The position numbers and the translations under genes were made by a program. 13,780 nt of DNA from Deltaproteobacteria bacterium (GTDB taxonomy: Bacteria > JAUYMQ01), in contig JAUYMQ010000378.1 of NCBI GenBank assembly GCA_030698575.1, forward strand, positions 1 to 13,780. The letters run 5' to 3'. The stretch's first letter is position 1. Every line of letters begins with the position of its first letter. This document shows, one piece after another, positions 7,042 through 13,780 of the stretch. Below the pieces are notes generated by a model that ran no database searches, was not told the origin of the DNA, and saw nothing but the letters and a program-made list of their open reading frames with translations.

Positions 7042-8466
7042 TCAGTGGGGCGCGGCTTTGCGCTTCGTGCTGGAAAGAATGCCGAGAATCTCGCGATACT
7101 TCGTCACGGTACGGCGGGCGATCTCGATGTCGCTCTTCTTCAGGATCTCGACGATCTTCTGGTCGCTCAGGGGCCGCTTGGAGCTTTCCGCGACAATGAT
7201 CCTCCGGATCTTGTCCTTCACCGCCTCGGACGCCATGTGTTCGCCGCCCGTGAGATTGATTCCGCTGTTGAAGAAGTACTTCAGCTCGTAGATCCCCTGG
7301 GGCGTATGGACGTATTTGTTCGTCGTGACCCGGCTGATGGTGGACTCGTGCATGCCGATGTCGTCCGCCACGTCGCGAAGATTCAGCGGCTTCAGCAGGT
7401 TGATCCCCTTGTCGAAGAAGTCCCGCTGGAACTTCACGATCGACTCCATCACCTTGTAGATCGTCCGCTGGCGCTGATGGATCGACTTGATCAGCCACAC
7501 CGCCGACCTGAGCTTCTCCTGGATGTATTCCTTCGTGACCTTGCTCGTGCTCGAATTGCCGTGGAGGACGTCCCGGTAGAACGGGCTTATCCGGAGCTTG
7601 GGCATCCCGTCTTCGTTCAGGACGATGACGTAGTCCTCACCCACCTTGTGCAGGTAGATGTCAGGGGTGATGTAGAAAGGTTCCTGCTCGGAGAAGGGGC
7701 GGCCGGGCTTGGGCTCCAGCCCCTGGATGACCCTGGCCGCCTCGACGACCTTCTCGACGGGAACAGCCAGTGATTTCGCGATGCCGCGGTAGTCCGCGCG
7801 CTCCATGCGGGATAAGTGCCCACTCACGATATTCTCAACGAGAGAGCCCCGCAGACCGATTGGACCCAGCTGTAAGAGCAGGCACTCCTTCAGATCACGC
7901 GCCGCAACCCCGAGGGGATCGAACTCCTGCACGCGCCGCAACACTTCCTCGACCGCCGCCACATCAGCGTCCGCCACCTCGGCGATGTGCTCCAGCGTCT
8001 CCTCCAGGTAGCCGTCCTCGTTCAGGTTGCCGATGATGAGCGCGCCGATGGTCTGCTGGTCTTCGCCCAGATTCGACATCTTGAGCTGCCACATGACGTG
8101 GTCGGAGAGGCTGGCTTTCTTGACGAGGGTGCTTTCGAGCGAGGGGCGATCTGATTCGATATCGGCGGGCTTGTATCCGATGGAGGAGTAAGTGTCGAGG
8201 TAGCTGTCCCAGTCGATGTCGGGCAGCTTTTGTTCCGCTTCCGGCGCGACGTTGTCGGCGCCCAGCTCGATCGACTCCTTCTTGGTCTGCGCCTCGTCCT
8301 CGTAGTCCGGGGCGTCTTCGAGGATGGGGTTTTCCTGAAGCTCGGCTGAGACGAGATCGACCAGCTCCATCCGGTTGAGCTGGAGGAGCCTGATGGCTTG
8401 CTGCAGCTGGGGCGTCATCACCAGCTGCTGCGTGAGTTTCAGGCTCTGTTTGATCTCAAGCGCCAT
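7042..8466 (-). CDS. rpoN: RNA polymerase sigma-54 factor
   Basis: Alternative sigma factor that directs RNA polymerase to -24/-12 promoters and needs an ATP-driven activator. The length of 474 residues is normal. Region I is the glutamine- and leucine-rich N-terminus (about 1-48) bound by activators. An acidic region II follows (about 50-92). The core-binding and DNA-binding domains come next, and the diagnostic RpoN box ARRTVTKYRE is at 450-459 near the C-terminus. The start is the ATG at 8466; the ribosome site is weak. It follows lptB after 82 nt, the usual lptB-rpoN order, so it is probably transcribed from the promoter in front of lptC. Confidence 0.98.
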   Translation of the reverse strand: MALEIKQSLKLTQQLVMTPQLQQAIRLLQLNRMELVDLVSAELQENPILEDAPDYEDEAQTKKESIELGADNVAPEAEQKLPDIDWDSYLDTYSSIGYKPADIESDRPSLESTLVKKASLSDHVMWQLKMSNLGEDQQTIGALIIGNLNEDGYLEETLEHIAEVADADVAAVEEVLRRVQEFDPLGVAARDLKECLLLQLGPIGLRGSLVENIVSGHLSRMERADYRGIAKSLAVPVEKVVEAARVIQGLEPKPGRPFSEQEPFYITPDIYLHKVGEDYVIVLNEDGMPKLRISPFYRDVLHGNSSTSKVTKEYIQEKLRSAVWLIKSIHQRQRTIYKVMESIVKFQRDFFDKGINLLKPLNLRDVADDIGMHESTISRVTTNKYVHTPQGIYELKYFFNSGINLTGGEHMASEAVKDKIRRIIVAESSKRPLSDQKIVEILKKSDIEIARRTVTKYREILGILSSTKRKAAPH

Positions 8467-8526
8467 AGGGTCTCTTTTCCGCAGTTACCAGATTAAGCCG
8501 TGCCTGATGAAACCGTCCGAGCGGGC

Positions 8527-8542
8527 CCCGCCGGTTGGCGGG
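8527..8542 (-). repeat. Hairpin between lptB and rpoN
   Basis: CCCGCC and GGCGGG pair perfectly around an AACC loop, about 6 nt after the lptB stop. The following bases are not a T-run, so read-through into rpoN is expected. It may be an attenuator or a processing site. Confidence 0.35.
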
Positions 8543-8548
8543 CGCCGG

Positions 8549-9271
8549 CTACAAAGTGAAATCGTGGCCCAGATAAATCTCCCGTGCCTTGGGACTGCTC
8601 GCAATGCGCTCCGGCTCACCCTCTTCGACGATCTTGCCGTCCGCGATGATGTAGGCCTTGTCACACACCTTCAGGGTGTCGCGCACGTTGTGGTCAGAGA
8701 TCAGGACCCCGATTCCCCGCGACTTCAGCTGCGCGATGATCCGCTTGATGTCGGCCACCGCCAGCGGATCGATCCCCGCAAAGGGCTCGTCGAGGAGCAT
8801 GAAGCGCGGCGAGATGACCAGTGCCCGCGTTATCTCGAGGCGCCTTCGCTCACCGCCCGAAAGACTGAAGGCCATGTTGCGCCGGAGCGGCGTGAGATCC
8901 AGTTCCTCCAGGAGCATCTCGAGGCGCCGCTTCCGCTCACTCGTTTTGATCGGGAGCGTCTCGAGAATGGCTTTTATGTTGTCCTCCACCGAGAGCTTCC
9001 GGAAAACCGACGGCTCCTGGGGGAGGTAGGTGATCCCCTGGCGCGCCCGCTTGTACATGGGCTCCTGGGTGATGTCCCTGTCGCCGAGAAAAACCTGGCC
9101 GGCGTCCGGCTTCATCAGTCCCACCACCATGTAGAAGCTGGTGGTCTTTCCCGCGCCGTTGGGGCCGAGCAGGCCGACGACCTCGCCCCCCTTCACCGCG
9201 AAGCCCACGTCGTTCACGACGCGGCGGCCGCCGAAGCTCTTGCACAGCCCTCTCGCGGCGATGTAGCTCAT
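8549..9271 (-). CDS. lptB: LPS export ABC transporter ATP-binding protein
   Basis: Cytoplasmic ATPase of the LptB2FGC complex, which extracts lipopolysaccharide from the inner membrane and pushes it across the periplasm. The 240-residue length is exactly typical. Walker A is GPNGAGKTT (36-44), the Q-loop glutamine is Q85, the ABC signature is LSGGE (137-141), Walker B ends in DEP (161-163) and the switch histidine is His194. FAGIDP after Walker B and the LGHDF-type C-terminus are characteristic of LptB. The ATG overlaps the lptA stop as ATGA, so the two are translationally coupled. rpoN follows. Confidence 0.97.
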   Translation of the reverse strand: MSYIAARGLCKSFGGRRVVNDVGFAVKGGEVVGLLGPNGAGKTTSFYMVVGLMKPDAGQVFLGDRDITQEPMYKRARQGITYLPQEPSVFRKLSVEDNIKAILETLPIKTSERKRRLEMLLEELDLTPLRRNMAFSLSGGERRRLEITRALVISPRFMLLDEPFAGIDPLAVADIKRIIAQLKSRGIGVLISDHNVRDTLKVCDKAYIIADGKIVEEGEPERIASSPKAREIYLGHDFTL

Positions 9272-10368
9272 GGGCTAGTTACCCCCGTCCCCGATCGCGC
9301 GGCGGCTGCGCCGCCCCCCTGGTCGAGAGTCTGCATGCCCTGGGGGCTGATCGTGACCGTTGCCTGGCGGACGGTGAAGCGGTTGTCTTCCAGGTAGACG
9401 CTGATCTTGTCGCCGAGCACCGTGTCAGAGCCCCGCTTGACGACCGGATCACCCGTCAGGTCGATTCTTCCCTCCGCGCTGTAGTAGATCCCTTGATCGC
9501 AAGTCGCAGTGATCTTCTCGGAGGCGTTCCCGCCCTTGCCGTCGCCCTCGTGAATGATCCGCACGTTCCGGTCGGCGATGATCTTGTTGATGCCCTTGCC
9601 GTCCGAGGAGTAGAGCACCGTCATGACGTCGCAGTAGATCCGCAGCCTGCCCTGCTTCGCCTCGACGTTTCCGCGGAAAACCACGGTATTTCGCTTGTTA
9701 ATCGCCTCCAGCGTGTCCGATGTGATGGCGATCGGCGTCCTGTTGTCCCGAACCCTGAGACCGAGGGGGTCCTTCACCCCCGAATCTCCCGTCGCCCCCG
9801 CTCTGGCGCGGCTATTAGAAGAATCGGCCGCCCCGCCGGAAACTTGACCCTCCCCTGTGTCGCCCCCGGATATCGCTTCCGGCGCTGCCGGCTCCAGGCT
9901 ACGGCCGACCTCGGCCGCCAGATTGGGAAGCTTCCCGATCAGATCCTCCCGGCCCGCGCCCTCGCGGAAGAAGGCCGCCTTTGATTTGCCGTCATCCGGG
10001 TCGTACAGCCGTGCATCGAAGCTGTAGGTGCCCCCGAGCTGCGTCAGGCTGCCATAGAGCACGTAGGTCGCTCCGGCCCCGGCCGCCGTTTTCCCGAGCG
10101 CCTCGTTCGTGAGCGGACTGGAAGCCGCATCCTCCGCCCCCTCCGGCGCCGTCACCGCAACGAACCCCTGCAGGTCGTCCAGCGCGTCCGCGAGCTTCGC
10201 GCGAACTTCCTTCGCGGCGGACTGGAGCGTCGGCAGACTGCCGTGCACCTCCAGGGGCGCCACGGCTATCTTGATGTCCCCCTGGATGCCCCGGGCAGGT
10301 CCCGGAATGAAAAACGTTGCCAATAGGGCGAGTACGATCGCCCCTCCCCCCCCACGCTTCGTTCTCAT
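9268..10368 (-). CDS. lptA: Periplasmic LPS-transport protein LptA fused to an N-terminal TolB-N/CsgG-like domain
   Basis: LptA forms the periplasmic bridge that carries lipopolysaccharide from LptC to LptD. The 366 residues are about twice the usual 170-200. An N-terminal signal peptide is likely (basic MRTKR, hydrophobic core to about residue 22, cleavage near 27-30). Residues 31-157 form a domain with [10 protein letters not shown] and [15 protein letters not shown]...FDARLYD, the pattern of TolB N-terminal/CsgG-like domains. A low-complexity Gly/Ser/Ala linker follows (158-205). Residues 210-345 are the OstA/LptA repeat domain ([49 protein letters not shown]). The gene lies between lptC (one-base TGATG overlap) and lptB (ATGA overlap), confirming the LptA role. 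The extra domain's function is unknown. Confidence 0.9.
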   Translation of the reverse strand: MRTKRGGGGAIVLALLATFFIPGPARGIQGDIKIAVAPLEVHGSLPTLQSAAKEVRAKLADALDDLQGFVAVTAPEGAEDAASSPLTNEALGKTAAGAGATYVLYGSLTQLGGTYSFDARLYDPDDGKSKAAFFREGAGREDLIGKLPNLAAEVGRSLEPAAPEAISGGDTGEGQVSGGAADSSNSRARAGATGDSGVKDPLGLRVRDNRTPIAITSDTLEAINKRNTVVFRGNVEAKQGRLRIYCDVMTVLYSSDGKGINKIIADRNVRIIHEGDGKGGNASEKITATCDQGIYYSAEGRIDLTGDPVVKRGSDTVLGDKISVYLEDNRFTVRQATVTISPQGMQTLDQGGGAAAARSGTGVTSP

Positions 10369-10919
10369 CAGTTCCCCGTCGCCCGGACCTGGTTCAGCAG
10401 CTCGACGGTCTCTCTCTCGACATCGACCGTCATGCCAATCCCCTCGGTCTCGAACCCGCTGCCGACGATCTTGACCGGATCGCCAGTCGTGATTTCACGT
10501 TTCTCGTAGGTGTACTTCAGTGTGGATGTGAAGAATTCGAGCCCATCGCTCGACCGGCCCCGAATGTCACCAGCGGCCGTCATGTCGCGTGTGTCCGTGT
10601 CCAGCTCCCCGCTGTTGCTGTACAGATGCATCTCCCGCCCGTCCCTCGCAAAGAAGGTGATGTGAACGCCTTCGAAGGCCGCGCGGTTCTTGTCCTTGAA
10701 GAGCCGGGCGGTGCGGGATTGCACCACCCAGTTGCGCTTCCCCTGGCGGCTGTCGACGAACTTCACGTTCGTCATGACCATGTCCGCCTTGGGCAGCTGA
10801 AGGGTCGCCTTTCGATCTTCCTGGCGCTCGCCCTCGCCCACGTTGCGGAGAAGCGAGAAGGCGATGGAGCCCACGGTGAAGACCAAAAGGAAGGAGAGCA
10901 GGGTCGTCAGCCGCCTCAC
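10368..10919 (-). CDS. lptC: LPS export periplasmic protein LptC, membrane anchored
   Basis: Bitopic inner-membrane protein that receives lipopolysaccharide from LptB2FG and passes it to LptA. It has one N-terminal membrane segment (about residues 4-24) and then a periplasmic beta-jellyroll domain with ADMVMTNVKFVD, WVVQSRTARLF and SGELDTDTRDMTAAGDIRG, a typical LptC layout at about 183 residues. Three GTG codons stand in a row (10925-10917). The third is chosen because GGAG lies 7 nt before it; starting at the first would add two valines. Its stop overlaps the lptA ATG by one base. It is the first gene after the promoter region at 11060-11089. Confidence 0.92.
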   Translation of the reverse strand: MRRLTTLLSFLLVFTVGSIAFSLLRNVGEGERQEDRKATLQLPKADMVMTNVKFVDSRQGKRNWVVQSRTARLFKDKNRAAFEGVHITFFARDGREMHLYSNSGELDTDTRDMTAAGDIRGRSSDGLEFFTSTLKYTYEKREITTGDPVKIVGSGFETEGIGMTVDVERETVELLNQVRATGN

Positions 10920-11006
10920 CACCACTCTCCCGAACGTCGAAGGGGAAAAGGGCCGTTTATTACCGCCGGCCGCATTTCGTGCTTCCGATGGCCCATGATC
11001 TGAACG

Positions 11007-11049
11007 CCCGGTAAGCTAGAAAGTTTAGGTAGTTCAGGAACTTGCCGGG
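11007..11049 (-). promoter_or_regulatory. Leader hairpin at the predicted 5' end of the lptC transcript
   Basis: CCCGGCAAG (11049-11041) and CTTACCGGG (11015-11007) pair over nine positions with a single C/A mismatch. The loop carries the near-perfect palindrome AGTTC-CT-GAACT (11042-11031), which could instead act as a DNA operator. The stem starts about 5 nt after the predicted transcript start, so it could stabilise the mRNA. Confidence 0.4.
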
Positions 11050-11059
11050 TCAGGTGGGG

Positions 11060-11089
11060 ACCCTAGCACAATGCGTGCCAGCCTGTAAA
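11060..11089 (-). promoter_or_regulatory. Promoter for lptC-lptA-lptB-rpoN: sigma-70-like, overlapping a sigma-54-like site
   Basis: Sigma-70 reading: -35 TTTACA (11089-11084, 5/6), 18-nt spacer, extended -10 TGC-TAGGGT (11065-11060). Sigma-54 reading in the same bases: TGGCACG-N4-GTGCT (11080-11065), with the invariant GG and GC exactly 10 nt apart, one base off the TTGC consensus. Both predict a start near 11054. The sigma-70 reading is the simpler explanation for an essential lpt operon. The sigma-54 match is notable because rpoN is the last gene of the unit. Confidence 0.5.
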
Positions 11090-11108
11090 GAAGAATGAAG
11101 GGGCGGTG

Positions 11109-11133
11109 ATGCAAGTTGGCGTGATAGTTGCAT
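11109..11133. repeat. Inverted repeat ATGCAA-N13-TTGCAT upstream of the lptC promoter
   Basis: Two perfect 6-bp half-sites with centres 19 bp apart (about two helical turns), centred about 67 bp upstream of the predicted start. This geometry fits a dimeric regulator or activator binding site. No regulator can be named from sequence alone. Confidence 0.35.
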
Positions 11134-11180
11134 GATAAGCGTCGAACCCCACGGGAACTGAGGGGCTTTCCCATCTCCCC

Positions 11181-12167
11181 TTAACGTGTCGCTCCGACGG
11201 CCCGCGGCCCCGGCGCCGCGGACTGGGCCTCGTCCGGCGGGCGCCGACGCCAGCGGCGGTGCATCCAGACCCACTGCTCCGGCACGCGCCGGATCTGCGC
11301 CTCGATTCTCCGCGTGAACTCCGCTGTCGCCAGCCTCTGATCCGCTTCGGGGTCGCCGGTTTGTGGAAGCTCGACCGGCCCCGAGTAAATGATGCGGTGC
11401 CGCCCGTCGGGCAGCCGCTCGATGAATCCCACGATCACCGGCGCATCCATCCGGTAGGCAAGAGACGCGGCCGCGACCGGCGTGTTCGCGGGCTTCCCGA
11501 AGAAATCCACGAACACGCTCTGAACCTTCGTGTCCTGATCGATCAGCATCGCGAGCACTTCGTTCTGCCGGAACGCGCGAATGAGGTCGCGGATGGAGCG
11601 CGCGTCGCCGCGCTCGACTGTCCGGACGCCGTTTTCGGCCCGGATACCCACGAGTATCTCCTGCATCCGCCGGTCGTAGGCGTGCCGCGAGATCGCGTTG
11701 ACCTTGTAGTGCTGGTAGCGCGCGAAGTAGGAGGCGAGGATCTCCCAGTTTCCGAGGTGACCCGTGACCCAGATGAGCCCCTTGCCGCCTTCCAGGCAGC
11801 GGTCGATCCCGGCGCGATCCTGCAGCTCGACGTAGGTATCGAGGCGGTCCCACATCTTCCGGAAGTTGGCGAGTTCGACGAAGTTCAGCGCGAGGTGGAC
11901 GAAGCTCCGCCGGGCGATGCGCCGGCGCTCCGAAGGGGTTTTCTCGCCCCCGAAGGCGATCTCGAGATGGCGGAGCGCCTTCGCGCGCTCCGGCCAGAGC
12001 AGGTAGTAGGCCAGGTTCCCCGCCACCCGGCCGAGCGCCATGCCGACCCGGATCGGAAGCAGGCGCAGCGCGCCGAGCACCCCGCGGAACCCCAGGAAGA
12101 TCAGCTCGTTCCTGCCGCGCTTGATCGCGCGCCGCAGCCGACGGGGGAGGAAGCGCCGCCTAGCCAA
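11181..12167 (-). CDS. lpxL: Lysophospholipid/lipid A acyltransferase of the LpxL/HtrB family
   Basis: Inner-membrane enzyme that adds a secondary acyl chain to lipid A precursors (or, in some relatives, acylates other lipids). The 328-residue length fits the family. The N-terminus is very basic, followed by a hydrophobic anchor (about 22-57). The catalytic HX4E motif is HLGNWE (137-142) after VTG, and the C-terminal EQWVWMHRRW (about residues 294-303) is characteristic. The start codon is TTG (12167-12165), with a strong GGAGG 6 nt upstream and no in-frame ATG nearby. The gene overlaps the preceding peptidase gene by 8 nt, implying coupled translation. It is followed by the lpt operon, which exports its likely product. 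Which acyl position it modifies cannot be told. Confidence 0.9.
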   Translation of the reverse strand: MARRRFLPRRLRRAIKRGRNELIFLGFRGVLGALRLLPIRVGMALGRVAGNLAYYLLWPERAKALRHLEIAFGGEKTPSERRRIARRSFVHLALNFVELANFRKMWDRLDTYVELQDRAGIDRCLEGGKGLIWVTGHLGNWEILASYFARYQHYKVNAISRHAYDRRMQEILVGIRAENGVRTVERGDARSIRDLIRAFRQNEVLAMLIDQDTKVQSVFVDFFGKPANTPVAAASLAYRMDAPVIVGFIERLPDGRHRIIYSGPVELPQTGDPEADQRLATAEFTRRIEAQIRRVPEQWVWMHRRWRRRPPDEAQSAAPGPRAVGATR

Positions 12168-13080
12168 CCCATACCTCCACCGGCATGGCCGCGGTGTTGA
12201 AGGCGGCGCCCACCCCTCCGCGGCGATCGACCGTGATCACCCCGCACTCGCACCCCGCGGCCGTGGCGGCCTCGATGGCCCGGGCGGCGGCGCTGCTTGC
12301 ATCGAGATCCCGCAGGAGCGCCTCGGTCTGCCGCGCGACCTGGGTCCGCAGAATCTCCTCCCCCTGCCCTGTCGCCGAGACGGCGCCGCCGGGGCCCACG
12401 AAGGTGCCGGCGCCGGGAAAGGCGCTGTCCCCCACGCGACCGCGGAGCTTCAGCCAGACGCCGCCCGTGCTGGTCGCCGCCGCCGCACGTCCGTGACGAT
12501 CCAGCGCCACAGCACCCACGGTGCCGGGCGTGCCGCGAACTTCCGGATGCGCCCGCACGAGTTCGACGAGATTCTCGTAACCCGGGGGTCCCTTTGCGCC
12601 GCGCCCCGGGTCCCTGCGCGCGGCGGCCAGGATCGCGCGCCGGAGTTTGCGCCACTGCGCCCGCCGCTCCGGCGTCAGGGTCTTCCAGTCGTCAAAGCCG
12701 CGCTGCCGCGCGAAGGCCACCGCACCCGGGCCGGCCAGCAGCCAGTGGGGCGTCTCTTCAAGGACGCGCCTCGCGACGCGCACCGGGTTGCGCACGCCGG
12801 TGATGGCCGCGACGGCGCCGAAGCGATCCCCGTCTTCCATGATCGATGCGTCCATCTCCACCCGGCCGTCCCAGGTGAGCACCGACCCGGTGCCCGCGTT
12901 GAAGCGCGCATCGTCCTCGAGCAGCGCCACCGCGCGCTCAACGGCGTCCAGCGCGGCGCCGCCCGCAGCGAGAACCGTCGCGCCGGCCTCCATGGCGGCC
13001 CGGAGCACGGCGTGGCGCGCGGCGGGATCTTCCTGATCAGCGCGGCCCGCGCCGCCGTGCACCGCGAGCGCGCAGCTCAA
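12160..13080 (-). CDS. Isoaspartyl peptidase/L-asparaginase, T2 family (Ntn hydrolase)
   Basis: Enzymes of this family hydrolyse beta-aspartyl (isoaspartyl) peptides and asparagine, after cutting themselves into two chains to expose a threonine nucleophile. The 306-residue frame shows AVHGGAG (6-12), FNAGTGS (60-66), MDASIM (76-81), the self-cleavage site GTVGAVALD with nucleophile Thr187, ATSTGG (202-207) and VGDSAFPGAGT, all in family order. The start is taken as TTG at 13080-13078, with GGAG 5 nt upstream, overlapping the M20 stop as TTGA. The frame runs open much further upstream, but only as a shadow of the M20 gene. Asparaginase versus isoaspartyl-dipeptidase specificity cannot be told apart. 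The M20 gene beside it suggests a peptide- or amide-degrading pair. Confidence 0.92.
   Translation of the reverse strand: MSCALAVHGGAGRADQEDPAARHAVLRAAMEAGATVLAAGGAALDAVERAVALLEDDARFNAGTGSVLTWDGRVEMDASIMEDGDRFGAVAAITGVRNPVRVARRVLEETPHWLLAGPGAVAFARQRGFDDWKTLTPERRAQWRKLRRAILAAARRDPGRGAKGPPGYENLVELVRAHPEVRGTPGTVGAVALDRHGRAAAATSTGGVWLKLRGRVGDSAFPGAGTFVGPGGAVSATGQGEEILRTQVARQTEALLRDLDASSAAARAIEAATAAGCECGVITVDRRGGVGAAFNTAAMPVEVWVG
12174..12178 (-). promoter_or_regulatory. Ribosome binding site that fixes the TTG start of the acyltransferase
   Basis: GGAGG on the minus strand, 6 nt before TTG at 12167. It is embedded in the last codons of the peptidase gene. Confidence 0.6.
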
Positions 13081-13780
13081 GAATTCTCCAGAAAGCTTCC
13101 GAGCATGCGCGCGTACAGGCGGCCGGCCTCCTGCAACTCCTCGACGCGCACGTGCTCGTTGGCCGCGTGGGCCTGCGCGAGATCGCCCGGCCCCAGAATG
13201 AGCGACGGTATCCGGGCCGAATGGATCAGGAAGCGGGCGTCGGTGGTGCCGGGGAGCGCCATTCGCCGGGGGCTGAAGCCGCCCGCCCGCAAGGCCTCCT
13301 CGGCGAGCCGCACCACCTCGCTCTCTCCCGGGATCTCGGACGGGGGCGCGAACACGCCGTACTCGATCCTGGCCTTGAAATCCGGATGGGCGCGGCGAAC
13401 CTCGGCCACGGCCGCATTGATCTCGCGCCGGAGCTGCGCCGGCTTTTCTCCCGGAAGAATTCGCCGATCGAACTCGATGACGCACTCGGGGGGGACCACG
13501 TTCGATCGGACGCCTCCGTGGATCTTCGTGACGACCAGGGTGGGGCGCCCGAGGAGCGGGTGCCGCGCATCGAAGCGCATGCGGGAGAGGCGCTCGACGA
13601 GGTGGGCCGCATGGCGAATGGCGTTCACCCCCCGTTCGGGCATAGACGAATGGGCGGCGCGTCCCAGCACGGTGACCCTGCCGCGCAGCGTCCCCTTCGC
13701 CGCCAGCACCGGCTGCAGGCTCGTCGGTTCGCCCACCACCGCCAGGCTCGCGCGCACGAGCCCCTTCGCGACGAGGTATC
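13077..13780 (-). CDS. M20-family metallopeptidase (ArgE/DapE type), C-terminal part, partial
   Basis: Zinc-dependent amidohydrolase/peptidase related to acetylornithine deacetylase and succinyl-diaminopimelate desuccinylase. The frame enters from the right edge of the window, so the N-terminus, with the first metal ligands and the catalytic Glu, is missing. Visible parts are GEPTS (carrying a metal-binding Glu), the dimerisation domain starting at KGTLRGRVTVLGRAAHSS, GGVRSNVVPPECVIEFDRR, the GTTDARFL loop, and the late metal ligand His in HAANEHV. About 234 residues remain of an expected 370-420. The substrate cannot be assigned: several amidase activities share these motifs and no arginine or lysine synthesis genes are adjacent. 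Its stop overlaps the start of the T2 peptidase gene. Confidence 0.92.
   Translation of the reverse strand, partial: YLVAKGLVRASLAVVGEPTSLQPVLAAKGTLRGRVTVLGRAAHSSMPERGVNAIRHAAHLVERLSRMRFDARHPLLGRPTLVVTKIHGGVRSNVVPPECVIEFDRRILPGEKPAQLRREINAAVAEVRRAHPDFKARIEYGVFAPPSEIPGESEVVRLAEEALRAGGFSPRRMALPGTTDARFLIHSARIPSLILGPGDLAQAHAANEHVRVEELQEAGRLYARMLGSFLENS
13086..13089 (-). promoter_or_regulatory. Ribosome binding site for the TTG start of the T2 peptidase
   Basis: GGAG lies inside the last codons of the M20 gene, 5 nt before TTG at 13080. It supports a coupled start at a rare codon rather than the longer open frame. Confidence 0.5.

Larger units (their letters stand above)
10920..11180. other. Non-coding regulatory gap before the lptC-lptA-lptB-rpoN operon
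   Basis: No plausible gene on either strand. On the minus strand it holds, in order, an inverted repeat (11109-11133), a sigma-70/sigma-54-like promoter (11060-11089), a leader hairpin (11007-11049) with an internal palindrome (11031-11042), and the lptC ribosome site. The acyltransferase stop codon lies just upstream and no convincing terminator separates them. Confidence 0.6.

Noticed and set aside
8467-8520. Sigma-54-like GGCACG sequence before rpoN
   Set aside because: No GC at the required 10-nt spacing after GG, so it is not a -24/-12 promoter.
11155-11180. Possible terminator after the acyltransferase (AGGGG/CCCCT stem)
   Set aside because: Only 5 bp with an 11-nt loop and no following T-run.
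13081-13485. Upstream extension of the T2 peptidase frame by 135 codons
   Set aside because: The added residues are Arg/Gly/Pro-rich and unlike the family, and the region already encodes the M20 enzyme in another frame. The TTG at 13080 with GGAG gives a normal N-terminus.

Overview
The window reads as ordinary chromosomal DNA of a GC-rich (roughly 60-65 %, judged by eye), Gram-negative bacterium that makes lipopolysaccharide. It carries an lptC-lptA-lptB transport module, an LpxL-type lipid A acyltransferase and sigma-54. HPr kinase, RapZ and a mannose-family EIIA beside rpoN/ptsN, together with a short-type S-adenosylhomocysteinase, suggest a deltaproteobacteria-like or allied uncultured lineage (Desulfobacterota, Myxococcota, Methylomirabilota/Rokubacteria type). 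This placement is an inference from gene content. Every gene I can support lies on the minus strand, so transcription runs from high to low coordinates. I see no tRNA, rRNA, CRISPR array, insertion sequence or phage gene.

In order of transcription, the right end (13780-11181) holds three overlapping genes: an M20 metallopeptidase cut by the window edge, a T2-family isoaspartyl peptidase/asparaginase, and an LpxL-like acyltransferase. The last two both appear to start at TTG codons with good Shine-Dalgarno sequences. A 255-bp non-coding gap (10926-11180) follows. It contains a promoter that can be read as sigma-70 or sigma-54, an upstream inverted repeat and a leader hairpin. Next come lptC, lptA, lptB and rpoN (10919-7042). 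LptA is unusual: a TolB-N/CsgG-like domain is fused in front of the OstA/LptA domain.

A second gap (6782-7041) lies where hpf/raiA often sits. It has no convincing gene but contains a long nested hairpin and a weak promoter-like site. After it runs ptsN-hprK-rapZ-EIIA(Man)-ptsH-ptsI (6781-1786), mostly with overlapping or close junctions. This is a complete soluble PTS phosphorelay (EI, HPr, two different EIIA proteins) plus the HPr serine kinase, but no EIIB or EIIC permease, so it most likely regulates rather than imports sugar. The left end has a clear sigma-70-like promoter, then metK and the 5' part of ahcY. These are two steps of the S-adenosylmethionine cycle, and each has a leader that could fold near its ribosome binding site.

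The gene set is mostly the conserved lpt-rpoN-pts neighbourhood, not a new defence or mobile system. The parts most worth a second look are the TolB-N/LptA fusion, the promoter and palindrome in front of lptC-rpoN, the structured rpoN-ptsN gap, the histone-like basic tail on HPr kinase, and the metK and ahcY leaders.
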